From Centroberyx gerrardi (lineage: Eukaryota; Chordata; Actinopteri; Beryciformes; Berycidae): 64,000 nucleotides of DNA. Each line of letters begins with the position of its first letter. Position 1 is the first letter of the stretch. Location of the stretch: contig NC_136013.1 of assembly GCF_048128805.1 (NCBI RefSeq), positions 3,390,043 to 3,454,042 on the forward strand, in the 5' to 3' direction. Position numbers and translations under genes: made by a program. Positions 1-55,260 of this stretch are shown here, piece after piece. The notes beneath the pieces were generated by a model. The model was given only the letters and a program-made list of their open reading frames with translations. It was not told where the DNA came from and did no database searches.

Positions 1-223
1 TGAATATTTTCTGGTTTCTTTACTCCTCTATGACAGTAAACTGAATATCTTTGGGTTGTGGACAAAGCAAGACATTTGAGGACGTCATCTTGGGCTTTGG
101 GAAACATTGATCGACATTTTTCACCATTTTCTGACATTTTATAGACCAAACAACTAATCGATTAATCGAGAAAATAATTGACAGATTAATCGACAATGAA
201 AATAATCGTTAGTTGCAGCCCTA
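1..223. mobile_element. hAT-like non-autonomous DNA transposon (right part)
   Basis: This stretch matches, nearly base for base, the right part of the element at 60859-61215, and ends with the same terminal sequence GTTAGTTGCAGCCCTA at 208-223. Its left part lies outside the window. It sits in the long first coding intron of trmt61a. No coding capacity is seen. Confidence 0.8.
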
Positions 224-1824
224 CTCTGCTTGTGTTTTTGTCTAAACAGGATTATTATCCAGAAGTGCGTTTTTGCATAATACATTGATACATTGATATT
301 AACATCACAAACGCTATGAATTGTGGGCAAGTTCCTCAGAAAAGTCTGTTGGACTCGCAGAGAGGCTGCATTAGGGCAGAGTGAAGAGTCGCATCAGAGC
401 CTCACACACTTGCTGGTTCTTCACTGGGACGGCCCTCAACGCTCGCTGACTTATTGGGAACACACCTCAAATTCCGTGAGGCCGTGAGTGCGGACACTGG
501 GTTTGGGCCTTGGTCTCCCTTCTCAGCTCTTGTCCGTGGTCGTGTGTAATGAGCCAAGGCACAGCTTATCCTTTGTTTGCACTTTCCCAGGCTGCAACAG
601 GGTTTAGTTCAGGCTTTCACAGAGATCCTAACTCCGACATTTAGCTTCGTTTTCCCCCCCGTTTTTGTTAGAGCTAAATGAGGTTTGGGGCTTGTTTTAG
701 GGAGCTGGTGGCATTCAATAATTACGACCCCCTGTTTATAATGCGTAAAAATACATTCAAAACACATGACATTGTCTTTGCCTTTCCTCTACATTTTAGT
801 GTAGAGTAGATGACTTCTTTTTTCCCCAATCAGTGGAGGCGATGTGTTCAGACTGTGTTTCAGTTGCTGGTGGTCAAAACTCAAAGCCTGAGTGACACTA
901 GAGGCTCAAAGCAACATCGCTGAATCCCCTTCAGCCACCGGAAAGCCCTTGATTCTCAGTAGCCTTGCCGATGACAAGCGGCTACTGAGGCAACCTTAAT
1001 GCGAGCTTTGCTCCGATGCAAATGGTCAAGGCAACCCATGGCTCCTATCAGGGTTTCTAATCTGTTCACAGAACAAGACGTCAAGTCAGCGGGCAGCTGC
1101 TGTACGAGGGGAAGAAGTGATGCAGCAGCATGAGGAGAACGAGGGAGGGGAGGGGGGCGAGGCTGCAGGGCTGCCAGTGTGTCATCCCTGCTTCCTAGTC
1201 TCCATCTTGCCGATAATTCAATATCTTTCAATTTGAATATTTTTATGCATATTTTTAAGTATACAGTGTTTCCCCCAATTTTTGATCCTTGCCAGGGAGG
1301 AAAAGCCTCTGAAACAGCATTTAGACCAACATGGGACACTAAAACTCTCCACTGAAACCAAGATTGATGAATTACTTTTAGTGTCAGCAGCTCTTTAAGG
1401 CAGAGTGACCCACCACACCTATTCAGTGGTCGGAGAAGGCCTTTAAATGAAGAATTAATTCACGAGTAAAAGTAAAATGTGCCAGGAAAATAATATTTCA
1501 CTGCAGGCAACGGAGGTCAGGGAGAAACCTCCATCGTACGGGCAGTGGATGACACGACTGGCAGATATCTGATCTCTCCCCTGATATCTGTGAAGCATTA
1601 ACGCAGGTGGGAAGAGGGGAGAAAAAAACGACAGAAATCTAATCTTCAAAAAGGCTCGGCCATCTTGGGTAATTTCCAGAACAACCTGTGAGCAAGGTGA
1701 CTCCTCCACATGACCGTGTGTTCCCTGCAGGCCGAACAGAACGGCCAAACAAAATTATCACCTCTAATCACTGCATGTTGACACAGCTCGCCAGCAAAGT
1801 CAAGCCCTCTCCCTCCCAGGACGC

Positions 1825-1836
1825 CACACACACACA

Positions 1837-1871
<35 letters not shown>

Positions 1872-2095
1872 CGCTTCTGGCCCGTCAGGCTGAACGTTAC
1901 GAGTCACCGCTGTGCCGTTCGAGCGGCGCTTAGCACTCATCAGCAGATAATTAATGATATTCAGTGTGGGAATGTGCCGCTAATGAAATGCCGCATTCAA
2001 GGTGTAATTTGATAAACCGAAGCGTTTAATCGGCTGTTCAATCTTCGGCTGTTTAGATCCGATGATGCTTCCAGTGTGAGGGCTTTCCTCTAATG

Positions 2096-2140
<45 letters not shown>

Positions 2141-2476
2141 CCAAGTATCAAATCTGCATAAAAATGGGCCACGGAAATGTGACTCCAATGCAGACATTGC
2201 AGTGTTCTCCATAGTGCTGATGAGTGTGTGTGCGTATTGCTGACTAAGCAGATGCAGATACTATTGAACTCATACATCACCTAGGGACCCCACCTCACAC
2301 ACACACACACACACACACATACACACTTCCCCCAGGTTCCATCAATAACGCGGTGGGCAGGACTGTACACAGCACAACAGCACAGCAGTTAAACATGATG
2401 AAGCACTGCGGCAGGGACCAGACCTGATGAATACACACACACACACACACAGACACACACACACACACACACACAA
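1825..2476. repeat. Cluster of four (CA)n microsatellites
   Basis: Four CA tracts lie within 650 bp: 1825-1869, 2096-2139, about 2295-2320 and 2434-2475. Some are interrupted by single CAGA steps. They generate the long His/Thr or Cys/Val open frames in this part, which are artefacts. Confidence 0.95.
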
Positions 2477-2790
2477 CTGCCTTAGGGCTGGGAGAAAATG
2501 CAACAGCCGACCATAACTCACCAATACACTCAGAGTGATTGCAATTAATCAGATGGAAGAGGAAAGTGAAGCTCAAGGCAAAGAGGGCAAAGTGGAGAAC
2601 AGAGGAAGAAGTGATGGAAAAGTAGAAGAAAGAGAATAAAGACCAAACTATTGGAAAATATCAACATAATCCCCGTATCTTTTAATGTACATCAACAGTC
2701 ACCCCATGATGCTGACAGACACTGTGATACTTGAGGAGTACTAAGATTAAAATGGGTCCTTCAGTTCTAGAGATTAAAATCTGGCACTTC

Positions 2791-3391
2791 TTAAAGCTGC
2801 AGTAGGCGAGATGTTTATGTAAAAATAAACCCGTCTTTTCAAGCTAAATCACAAAGTGGGACCGCAATAGATAAGAGTGTCCCAACTCCACTATTTGAGA
2901 CTCCACAGATTCGCCCTGTTTGCCCAAATGAGATTCTGGTGTCGGGTATGGACACTTGGGAAATCCAAACTGTCTCCTTCTCCAGGAAGTTTTACCTCAT
3001 CTTTACCTTTCCGTTTATACTTTAAAAGAGAGGTGCGTTACATTTCCGCTTAGATTCTGCAGAACAAAGATGCTGTAGATTCGCCCTACTTGCCAAAATG
3101 AAATTCTGGTGTCCGGTATGAACACATCTCCACCCACAGGAAGTGACGAATCAAAACTTGAGAGTGAAATCCAAACAGCAGCAGAGAAAGCTGGACTCAC
3201 CAACGTTAGATTTTTTCCTCTCTCGTCTCTTTGGTTTCCTTAAAGCATCACAGACCGGCCGGTTGGGAAACATGAGTGAGCTGTGTGACGTTTACTGACC
3301 TCACCGCACAGGATTTCTGGGTTTCGAAGTTCAAGTTTTTCAAACAGTTACCTCTCGCTGCCATTTGGAGCCGCCAATGTGCAAAGTTGCC
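2791..3391. mobile_element. Inverted-repeat element, TTAAAGCTGCA family (rearranged copy)
   Basis: The element opens with TTAAAGCTGCA and shares long blocks with the intact copy at 26378-26816, including the block around AAATCACAAAGTGGG and the block around AGGAAGTGACGAATCAAAAC. It contains an extra internal segment in which the 'AGATTCGCCC...ATTCTGGTGTC' block occurs twice (about 2908-2946 and 3077-3117). Its right end is degraded, without a clean TGCAGCTTTAA. Non-coding. Confidence 0.75.
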
Positions 3392-3506
3392 GAGTGTGGC
3401 TCTGAACCAGGCTAGCAAAAATTTGTCCTTATTAGTCGGAATATGAATGGAGTCTCGTGGAAATGGTGTTGAGATGGATATCAAATATAATCCCGCCTCT
3501 TACTCA

Positions 3507-6356
<2,850 letters not shown>

Positions 6357-6387
6357 CCAATGGGGAGCGAGATCGTCTACTATAAAG
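6357..6387 (+). promoter_or_regulatory. ckb: ckb core promoter: CCAAT box and TATA-like box
   Basis: CCAAT at 6357-6361 is followed by TATAAAG at 6381-6387, about 140 bp before the donor that ends the non-coding first exon. A transcription start near 6410-6415 is inferred from the usual 25-30 bp TATA spacing. Another CCAAT lies at 6327. From general knowledge, mammalian brain creatine kinase promoters also carry CCAAT and TATA elements. Confidence 0.6.
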
Positions 6388-6411
6388 TATGATCTCAAGT
6401 CATCAGTAGGC

Positions 6412-6527
6412 TGACCGGAGAGCTACTTGAACGCTGGTGGTGGGTGCGCTCCTCGGCCGGAAAAATAGGGATCTTTGTATCTTCCCCTAGTAGTAGTAGT
6501 AGTCAGCCTCAAATCAGACGACAACAG
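6412..6527 (+). other. ckb: ckb non-coding first exon (inferred start)
   Basis: The end is set by the donor CAACAG|GTAGGA at 6527/6528. The start is inferred from the TATA-like box. The exon carries a short (TAG)5 run near 6489-6503 and no ATG-initiated frame of note. It would splice to the acceptor at 6961-6963 or, for the alternative form, to 7696-7698. Confidence 0.6.
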
Positions 6528-9500
6528 GTAGGATATGTGGTTTTTCATTGGATTTCCGAAATCAGAAATATCAGAAATATCCTCGGGTTTTTAAGGGTTT
6601 TTCGATAGCTGGGCAGTAGTGAGAATTTATATCTTTGGCTTCACGAATAGGCCCGCTGTTTACTGCAGGAATTCCTGTTATCGGAGACATTTCATAAAAT
6701 AATCTACAGCCAAGAGATGCATGACATTTATTGCACTGTGTGTTTAGAAATGCCGCTTTTCTGCACCTGTTTAGACACCTTTAGTTCACTGAATTGATGG
6801 GTGTATATTTTACCGTTTATCTACAGTTGTTTAGTCGCTTGTGCTTTCTAACATCCATCATAAACCCGCTAACAGATGTAGTTTTACTGCCGAGTCTCCG
6901 CACTGCTGTCTCGGGTTTGCTTCGCTGCTTTTCACCGTCTCTCCTCCTCCATCCTCCGCCCAGGGATCAGCCATGCCTTTCGGTAACACGCACAACCAGA
7001 CGAAGATGAAATATGCCTCCGACCAGGAGTATCCAGACCTCAGCAAACACAACAACCACATGGCCAAGGTCCTGACTCCTGCTATGTACGAGCGGCTGAG
7101 GAGCAAACAGACACCCAGTGGATTTACTCTGGATGATGTCATTCAAACCGGGGTTGATAACCCAGGTAAAAACCCGAGCGGCTTTAGTTTTCAGCCAACA
7201 AACCATCTGTTCCGCCGAGACCGAGCGCGTTCACCGGCAGAACATGCGCATTACCGCTCCGTGTCCTTCATGTTCTTCATGTTCCCAGGAGAACACGGCT
7301 TTGCACTGTGACCTTGCCAGTGGGATAAAGTATTACCAACAGTTAGAAACATAAGGAGAGCTGAGTCAGTTAAACCATGCCATCCTCCTCTAAATGGGCC
7401 TACATTATCAGAGCAATATCCCACAGCTTTACAGCAAAGATTATCACTGTTATATAACTAATGTATGCAGGGCAGGAACAGGCCACAGCAGCTGCTAAAT
7501 CCTCCAGCTACTTTCACTATTTTACTACATGTCAGACAGTTTGCTGATAGAGTAGACAAACCTATCAGCCACAGCCAAAACCTGGTGTGTGTTAAGAGCC
7601 CCCCTGGCTGTTTGGCTGATGTCTAATCCATTTTGAGGAGAGTTCAGATGAAGCTGGTGCCTGCCCCTCACCCTGTAGACTGTGTCTCTGTCGTTTAGCT
7701 CTGAAACTATGGCCAAGCTGACACTGAAGAGGCTGTCAGCCGAGGATGAGTTCCCAGATCTCAGTCAGCACAACAACCACATGGCCAAGGTGTTGACCCT
7801 GGACATGTACAGGACTCTGAGAGAGCGGGCGACCCCCAACGGCTTCACCGTAGACGGTGTCATTCAGACAGGGGTTGATAATCCCGGTACAGTAACAGGG
7901 TCCCGTCCCGAGACCTGGTGACATTCAGCACATTGACAGAGTTAGTGAGGCTGTTGGTTTGTCCCTGTGGTGTCCCGCTCCGGTGTCCCCTCTCTGACCC
8001 TGCTGTGTTTCTGTCCAGGTCATCCCTTTATCATGACCGTGGGCTGCGTGGCCGGAGACGAGGAGACCTACGAGGTGTTCAAGGAGCTGCTGGACCCCGT
8101 CATCCAGGACCGGCACGGAGGATACAAACCCACAGACAAGCACAAGACCGACCTCAACCCCGCCAACCTCAAGGTACCGCGGCGCTCTGTCACATTAGAC
8201 GGCTGGAGACGTTTAACCCGGTTTAACCTAACGCTCTGACTTGTCCTTCCTCCCCAGGGCGGAGACGACCTCGACCCCAACTACGTCCTGAGCTCCAGGG
8301 TCCGAACAGGCAGGAGCATCCGCGGCTTCTGCCTGCCGCCACACTGCAGCCGTGGAGAGAGACGCGCCGTGGAGAAACTCTCCATCGAAGGTAAAGAGCC
8401 ATTTGGTGAAGGCGTTAAAATTATTATTTGCAGAGTAGGTTAATTTCCTCAGTGTGTTAGTTTGTCTCAGCAGACTGCCGGCACCGACTGCAGTCCAGAC
8501 CGATGGAAGCATCACACTGCTAACAGTTGACTGAATCATGTTTGGTAAAAAAACAGAGCTGGAATAGAAGGTTGTGGCTTCAGACTACAATGTTAGAATG
8601 AGCAAATAATTCAGGGTCCAGTGAAATCCAGCAAGATGCTTGTTGGATTCATTTGTGTAGTGGAGGCTGCGCTCTAGTGGCAGCAGGTGGTATGACACAG
8701 GATGAGAGCATTTTTACATTACTAGTAAAGATAAATTGGAATGAGCTGTGACCTGTTTGTTCTGTGAAACCAAATGGAAAATCTGAATTTGCCACACATT
8801 AAAACAGGTTTTTGTATCTGTGTATCCTGCTGCTCTATATGTGCAGCGTTTTTAAATGTTGAGGTATTTATGGTCTTGAAACTTTGCCCCCCCCCCAGCT
8901 CTGGACTCCCTGACAGGAGACCTGAAGGGGAAGTACTACGCCCTGAAGAACATGACAGACGCCGAGCAGCAGCAGCTCATCGATGACCACTTCCTGTTCG
9001 ACAAGCCCGTGTCTCCCCTGCTGCTGGCCTCTGGGATGGCCCGCGACTGGCCCGACGCCAGGGGCATCTGGTCAGTTTTTAATCCTCCTCACCTGTCTTA
9101 GGTCTGAGTGAAGTCACTTCCAAAAGTTGGAGCTATTTTAGGATTCTATAATATTTGGTAATGAGTCTGTTAGTGTTGTCATTCTGTCAACTGGAGACTC
9201 AAATTATCGGATCTCTTGACCCAACTTTGTGTTTATCAAGCATTTTGTAAATGGTAGATCTCTCTTTTGAAGCAAACTTATTTTTAATTTCTCTCCTTCC
9301 TCCAAAGGCACAACGACAACAAGACCTTCCTGGTGTGGGTCAATGAGGAAGACCACCTGCGTGTGATCTCCATGCAGAAGGGCGGCAACATGAAGGAAGT
9401 GTTCAACCGCTTCTGCACCGGCCTCACCAAGGTAGGAAAGACACAAATCCCATTCATCTAGGTCGGGAGGGAGTCCGATTTACCAGTTGCCAGATTGTCT

Positions 9501-10650
9501 AGATCGGTTTGTCATTCTGCTAATATCGCGTTTACTGTATAAATGCCCGAGCTTTACACTGACGACATGATGAGCCTGGGTGTGTTGTGTTCAGATCGAG
9601 AGCCTGTTGAAGGAGCGAGGCCACGGGCTCATGTGGAACGAGCACCTGGGCTACGTGCTGACCTGCCCCTCCAACCTGGGCACCGGGCTGCGCGGCGGCG
9701 TCCACGTCAAGCTGCCCAACATGAGCAAACACGCCAAGTTTGAGGAAGTCCTCAAGAGGCTGAGGCTGCAGAAGCGTGGAACCGGTACGGACTCACTTTC
9801 ACTTTCCACAGGACTCAAATCAAATATCTAACTGTCTGTACTACAAATCCACCTTGTTTCCTATCTCATCATCATCACTGACAAGTAGTGCTGAAACAAT
9901 TAGTCGATCAGCAGAAAATTAATCAATTATCATTTTGATAATAATCGTTTGTCTTATAAAGTACAAATACCAAAAATTTGCTTCACAAATGCTGAAGCGT
10001 GTTTTTTTTTTTGTAAGAATCACTTTGGGCTCTGGAACCTTTTTTTTTTTTTCATTATTTTTAACATTTTACAGTCCAAATGATTGATTGAGAAAATAAT
10101 CAATAATGAAAATAATCGTTAGTTGCAGCTCTACATTAAGAAATCATATTTGTGTGTTTGGACTTGTTGCTCTGCATTTAGGAACAGTCCTCATTGGGGC
10201 AAAGTTACTAAATTGTACTTGGTGAGATAATTTTGCCCCGGATCATCATGTGATCACAAACTGAGAATCTAACGGAGGTGCATTTTGCGTGTCAGGTGGC
10301 GTGGACACGGCTGCCGTCGGCGGCGTGTTCGACATCTCCAACGCCGACCGGCTGGGCTTCTCCGAGGTGGCGCTGGTGCAGATGGTGGTGGACGGAGTCA
10401 AGCTGCTGGTGGAGATGGAGAAGAAGCTGGAGAAGGGCCAGTCCATCGACGACCTGATGCCCGCCCAGAAGTAAAACTGTCCTGACCCCCCTCCCCTCCC
10501 TCCTTTTCCCCCTCCCTCCTTTTCCCCTGTCTGAATGAATGTTTGACTCTGTCCTGGAATGCACTCTGTATTAAAGAGCACTAACTCACATGGTTCTTGT
10601 TGTAAGGTGAGGGTGGATCTGAAGTGAAATAAAAAAAAAATGTTCTGGTT
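6412..10650 (+). CDS. ckb: Creatine kinase B-type, complete gene (span with introns)
   Basis: Cytosolic creatine kinase transfers phosphate between ATP and creatine as a homodimer, buffering ATP in brain and other energy-demanding tissue. Seven coding exons (6973-7165, 8019-8173, 8258-8390, 8899-9070, 9308-9431, 9595-9784, 10296-10474) join in phase to 381 codons plus stop, the normal cytosolic length. The N-terminal MPFGNTHN, the [15 protein letters not shown] block and the phosphagen kinase signature CPSNLGT with the reactive cysteine at residue 283 are all present. It ends DDLMPAQK like vertebrate CKB. Synteny with MARK3 and TRMT61A supports CKB over CKM. A non-coding first exon precedes the ATG exon. 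An alternative first coding exon (7699-7886) predicts a 376-residue form. The teleost paralogue letter (ckba or ckbb) cannot be settled here. Confidence 0.97.
6964..7165 (+). CDS. ckb: ckb exon 2a: canonical first coding exon
   Basis: The acceptor CTCCGCCCAG ends at 6963 and the ATG is at 6973. It encodes 64 residues plus one base, from [11 protein letters not shown] through [16 protein letters not shown] to [10 protein letters not shown]. The donor GTAAAA follows in phase 1. The start matches the conserved MPFGNTHN opening of vertebrate cytosolic creatine kinases. Confidence 0.96.
7699..7886 (+). CDS. ckb: ckb exon 2b: alternative, duplicated first coding exon
   Basis: A second copy of the first coding exon lies 533 bp after the first. 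The acceptor CTGTCGTTTAG ends at 7698, the ATG is at 7709, and the donor after 7886 is again in phase 1. It encodes [19 protein letters not shown] and then [14 protein letters not shown], ending [10 protein letters not shown]. About 35 of the last 49 residues match exon 2a, but the first dozen residues are unrelated. Joining 2a to 2b would read Ala-Leu-Lys-Leu-Trp-Pro-Ser-stop, so the two exons must be used mutually exclusively. No frameshift or stop mars it, which argues for selection. A diverging pseudo-exon is the alternative, but less likely. Confidence 0.8.
8019..8173 (+). CDS. ckb: ckb coding exon 3
   Basis: Acceptor CTGTCCAG and donor GTACCG bound 155 nt. It completes the split Gly codon and encodes [20 protein letters not shown] through [16 protein letters not shown]. 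This includes the flexible loop near the guanidino-specificity pocket (IMTVG). It fits both exon 2a and exon 2b. Confidence 0.96.
8258..8390 (+). CDS. ckb: ckb coding exon 4
   Basis: Acceptor CCTCCCCAG and donor GTAAAG bound 133 nt. It encodes [20 protein letters not shown] and the [20 protein letters not shown] stretch, the start of the catalytic domain with nucleotide-binding arginines. Confidence 0.96.
8899..9070 (+). CDS. ckb: ckb coding exon 5
   Basis: A run of C followed by AG forms the acceptor and GTCAGT is the donor; 172 nt ending in phase 2 inside the Trp codon of RGIW. It encodes [20 protein letters not shown] and [20 protein letters not shown]. Confidence 0.96.
9308..9431 (+). 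CDS. ckb: ckb coding exon 6
   Basis: Acceptor CCTCCAAAG and donor GTAGGA bound 124 nt. It encodes [20 protein letters not shown] and [20 protein letters not shown], typical creatine kinase core sequence. Confidence 0.96.
9595..9784 (+). CDS. ckb: ckb coding exon 7 (active-site cysteine)
   Basis: Acceptor TTGTGTTCAG and donor GTACGG bound 190 nt. It encodes [18 protein letters not shown], the phosphagen kinase signature with Cys283, then the [20 protein letters not shown] helix region and the start of QKRGTG. Confidence 0.97.
9886..10133. mobile_element. Diverged hAT-like element in the last ckb intron
   Basis: It starts TAGTGCTGAAACAATTAGTCG and ends GTTAGTTGCAGCTCTA, matching the ends of the 60859-61215 element. 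The interior is shorter and more diverged, with two poly-T runs. No convincing target duplication remains. Confidence 0.7.
10296..10474 (+). CDS. ckb: ckb coding exon 8, C-terminus
   Basis: Acceptor GCGTGTCAG precedes [20 protein letters not shown]. The frame ends [19 protein letters not shown] at the TAA at 10472-10474. This is the standard vertebrate CK C-terminus. Confidence 0.97.
10475..10650 (+). terminator. ckb: ckb 3' UTR and poly(A) signals
   Basis: Two candidate signals follow the stop: ATTAAA at 10570-10575 and AATAAA at 10628-10633. The UTR begins with a C/T-rich tract in which an 18-nt block (CCCTCCCTCCTTTTCCCC) is repeated (about 10490-10528). The cleavage site is inferred, not seen. 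Confidence 0.65.
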
Positions 10651-11424
10651 GAAGTATTTGCCTGATATATATATTTTTAAATCTGTAGTGAGAAGTTGAA
10701 TGTGCCGACTGTCTGGTTTTTTACAGTCATGTATCTAAACTGCCTCCTACATCAACAGGTTGCTGGTACATGCAGGTATTGTGGTTCAGATTCCTCTGTT
10801 CAGACAAGATGAAACATTTTGGTCCCTGAATGTTGCATATCATGGACTTTCATTTGTCAAATACAGATAAAGTACTTTTACTGACAAACTACACATGCAG
10901 TAGTTCAGTATAGTTTCAACCAAATGGACATTTTTCATGCTAACAGCATAATGTGACTTTTTACAACTGAAGTGGCTCATACAGGCATGTTTGTCTGTTG
11001 CAGTCAGTCTGTATTTGATGGTAAACCAGTTCTTAAGTGCCTGGTTTCCATGATCATAACTACACTACAATGGTGCAATAGGCTGACTGTTTGACAAAAT
11101 GCAAAGAAAGGGGAAAGTAATTTTATGGAGATGTGCCAGAAGTATCTAGGAAACTCTTTTGGTAAGTTGATCTGTCAAACTAGTTTGGTCCTAAAGCTGG
11201 TGACCAGGCATGTGTTACACTGCCAGTGACTTTAGAGTCACTCAGTTCTTTCTGCTGAATGGAGTTCATTTAAATGGGATTTACATGGTGAGGATGGTGT
11301 TTCAGCTTTGTAATAAAACCATTCACACACGTTGCCGGCCAGCGAGATGAAACCAGCGGAGTGAAACACCGGCTTCTAAAGGGACTCAAGCCTTTGTCCA
11401 TTAGCATGAATGACACAGTAATGT
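10651..11424. other. Intergenic spacer between convergent ckb and mark3
   Basis: No gene is seen. The sequence is AT-rich and unique-looking apart from the foldback element that follows at 11425. Confidence 0.6.
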
Positions 11425-11551
11425 TAGCCTGGTATCCAGCCCCTATGAAGCGCAGTCTTCAGCACTCTTTCAATTTGCATGGCGATTCATAAGGCATGCA
11501 AATTCGAAGAGTGCTGAAGACTGGGATTCATAGGGGCTGGATACCAGGCTA
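11425..11551. mobile_element. 127-bp foldback transposon with 9-bp target duplication
   Basis: Two arms of about 59 bp are almost perfect inverted copies (about five mismatches), beginning TAGCCTGGTATCCAGCCCC and ending with its complement. Between them lie only about ten bases. The element is flanked by identical 9-bp copies of CAGTAATGT at 11416-11424 and 11552-11560. Long terminal inverted repeats with 9-bp duplications are typical of Mutator-like elements; that family assignment is inference. Confidence 0.85.
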
Positions 11552-11726
11552 CAGTAATGTGTCAACAGCGCATGAACTCATTTCCAAAACACTCTACTGT
11601 ATTTTCTATTTAGGGGGGAAAAAAGTCCCGTTAGTTCAGCAGTCCAATACTTTCTAAAATCTAGAGGATCCGTTTGTACAATTGTTAGTATTTTGACAAC
11701 CAAGGACTCCGGTTTCTCTCTCTTTC

Positions 11727-12411
11727 TTTAATATTGATTTTATGCCTTCAATCCTTTTGTAAGAGCGAGTCACGTTTTCCCCTCCAAATGAACAACTCAT
11801 TTAAATATTGAAATGAAACTCTCCACACACGTGCAGCAGTACAAACATTAAAGAAACACAAAACACTTTTACCCGGACCGTGTCGGGACACAAAATGAAC
11901 GGCATGAGACGGGCTCATCAAGTTGACAGACACTTTAATTGAGACATGAGTGAACCTTACCATGTGGGCATTTACATGGACTCCCCATCATCTCTACTTT
12001 TAAACGAAATACAAAAAGAAAAAAAAAAAATGAGTATTGCAGTGAAGCTGTCTTGAAAGTAAGATACATTATTTACACTGAAAACAAAACGCTACGTTAA
12101 TTTTTTTTTTCTTTTCAGGAGAAAAAACGATGAAATAAATAAGACTAGAAATGCTCTTTGTCCACATTCACAGCATGACAAATCATATTCAACTCGTTAA
12201 TGTCGACCCCGTACGGCCAGAATAGACTGAGATATTAGTAGGTAATTCAGTGATTATTGCCAAAAGCCTTACTCTATACATTATAATATTCAATACATAC
12301 TCTGTATTTTGTTTAGAAAAAAGGAGACATTTGGAAACTGCTACTTGGATGATTGTACAGCTTAAATACTTCTAGATATATATATATAGATTTTTTTTTT
12401 AACCCTTTTGT
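11727..12411 (-). other. mark3: mark3 3' UTR (extent inferred)
   Basis: This follows the mark3 stop codon on the minus strand. A minus-strand ATTAAA at 11727-11732 could end the transcript; other ATTAAA matches lie nearer (about 11934), so the end is uncertain. It contains no coding frame on either strand. Confidence 0.4.
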
Positions 12412-54730
<42,319 letters not shown>

Positions 54731-55260
54731 TTTGATTAGTCCTTCCTTAACGAGTTGCTGCCTGACTTCCAAATTCCGCAACAGCTTCAATCCAACAGCC
54801 GAAAATGAAATTATTGCTTTGCTTTGTGGCTCCAGACCATGCAGCCCTCTGGGAAAAGAGTCTCAGCATTGATCGTGACAATTTTCAAACAAGACCGGAC
54901 GTGTTTTAGCCCTGAGCACCTGAACTGTTACGACCGACAATACCCACGAAAGAGCATAATAATCTTATGCTCGATATTTACATTGCGCAGACATACCATA
55001 CATGGCCTGTGTTCAACTCGACAGGCAAATGAAATCACTGTCCGTTTGGGTTGAAGTCAATGAGCTACAGCGCTGTCGCCACTTCCAAAATCGCCCCGGG
55101 CTTTAAAAAACTCTTTCTAATAACAAGCCATGGCGTCTAGTGTCATCCGTCGATGATTTTACAGAAATTCAACAGATTTGGGTTCCTGAAACACTCGCCG
55201 TCGGCTCCGTTTCCTCCATCTCCGGCCCAAAGTGAAGCTGGTCTGTTTTAGGTGGGACCA
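54731..55260 (-). promoter_or_regulatory. mark3: mark3 5' UTR and promoter region (extent inferred)
   Basis: The sequence above the mark3 ATG is moderately CpG-rich around 55080-55260. No TATA box is obvious, as expected of a housekeeping-type promoter. The exact start is not visible. The plus-strand frame at 55263-55547 begins in sequence resembling an interspersed fish repeat and is not taken as a gene. Confidence 0.4.

Noticed and set aside
1646..2576. Open frames rich in Cys-Val or His-Thr
   Set aside because: They are translations of CA/TG microsatellites.
6841..7311. 156-codon plus-strand frame covering ckb exon 2a
   Set aside because: It is the exon frame read through both flanking introns; the splice sites and family alignment define the real limits.
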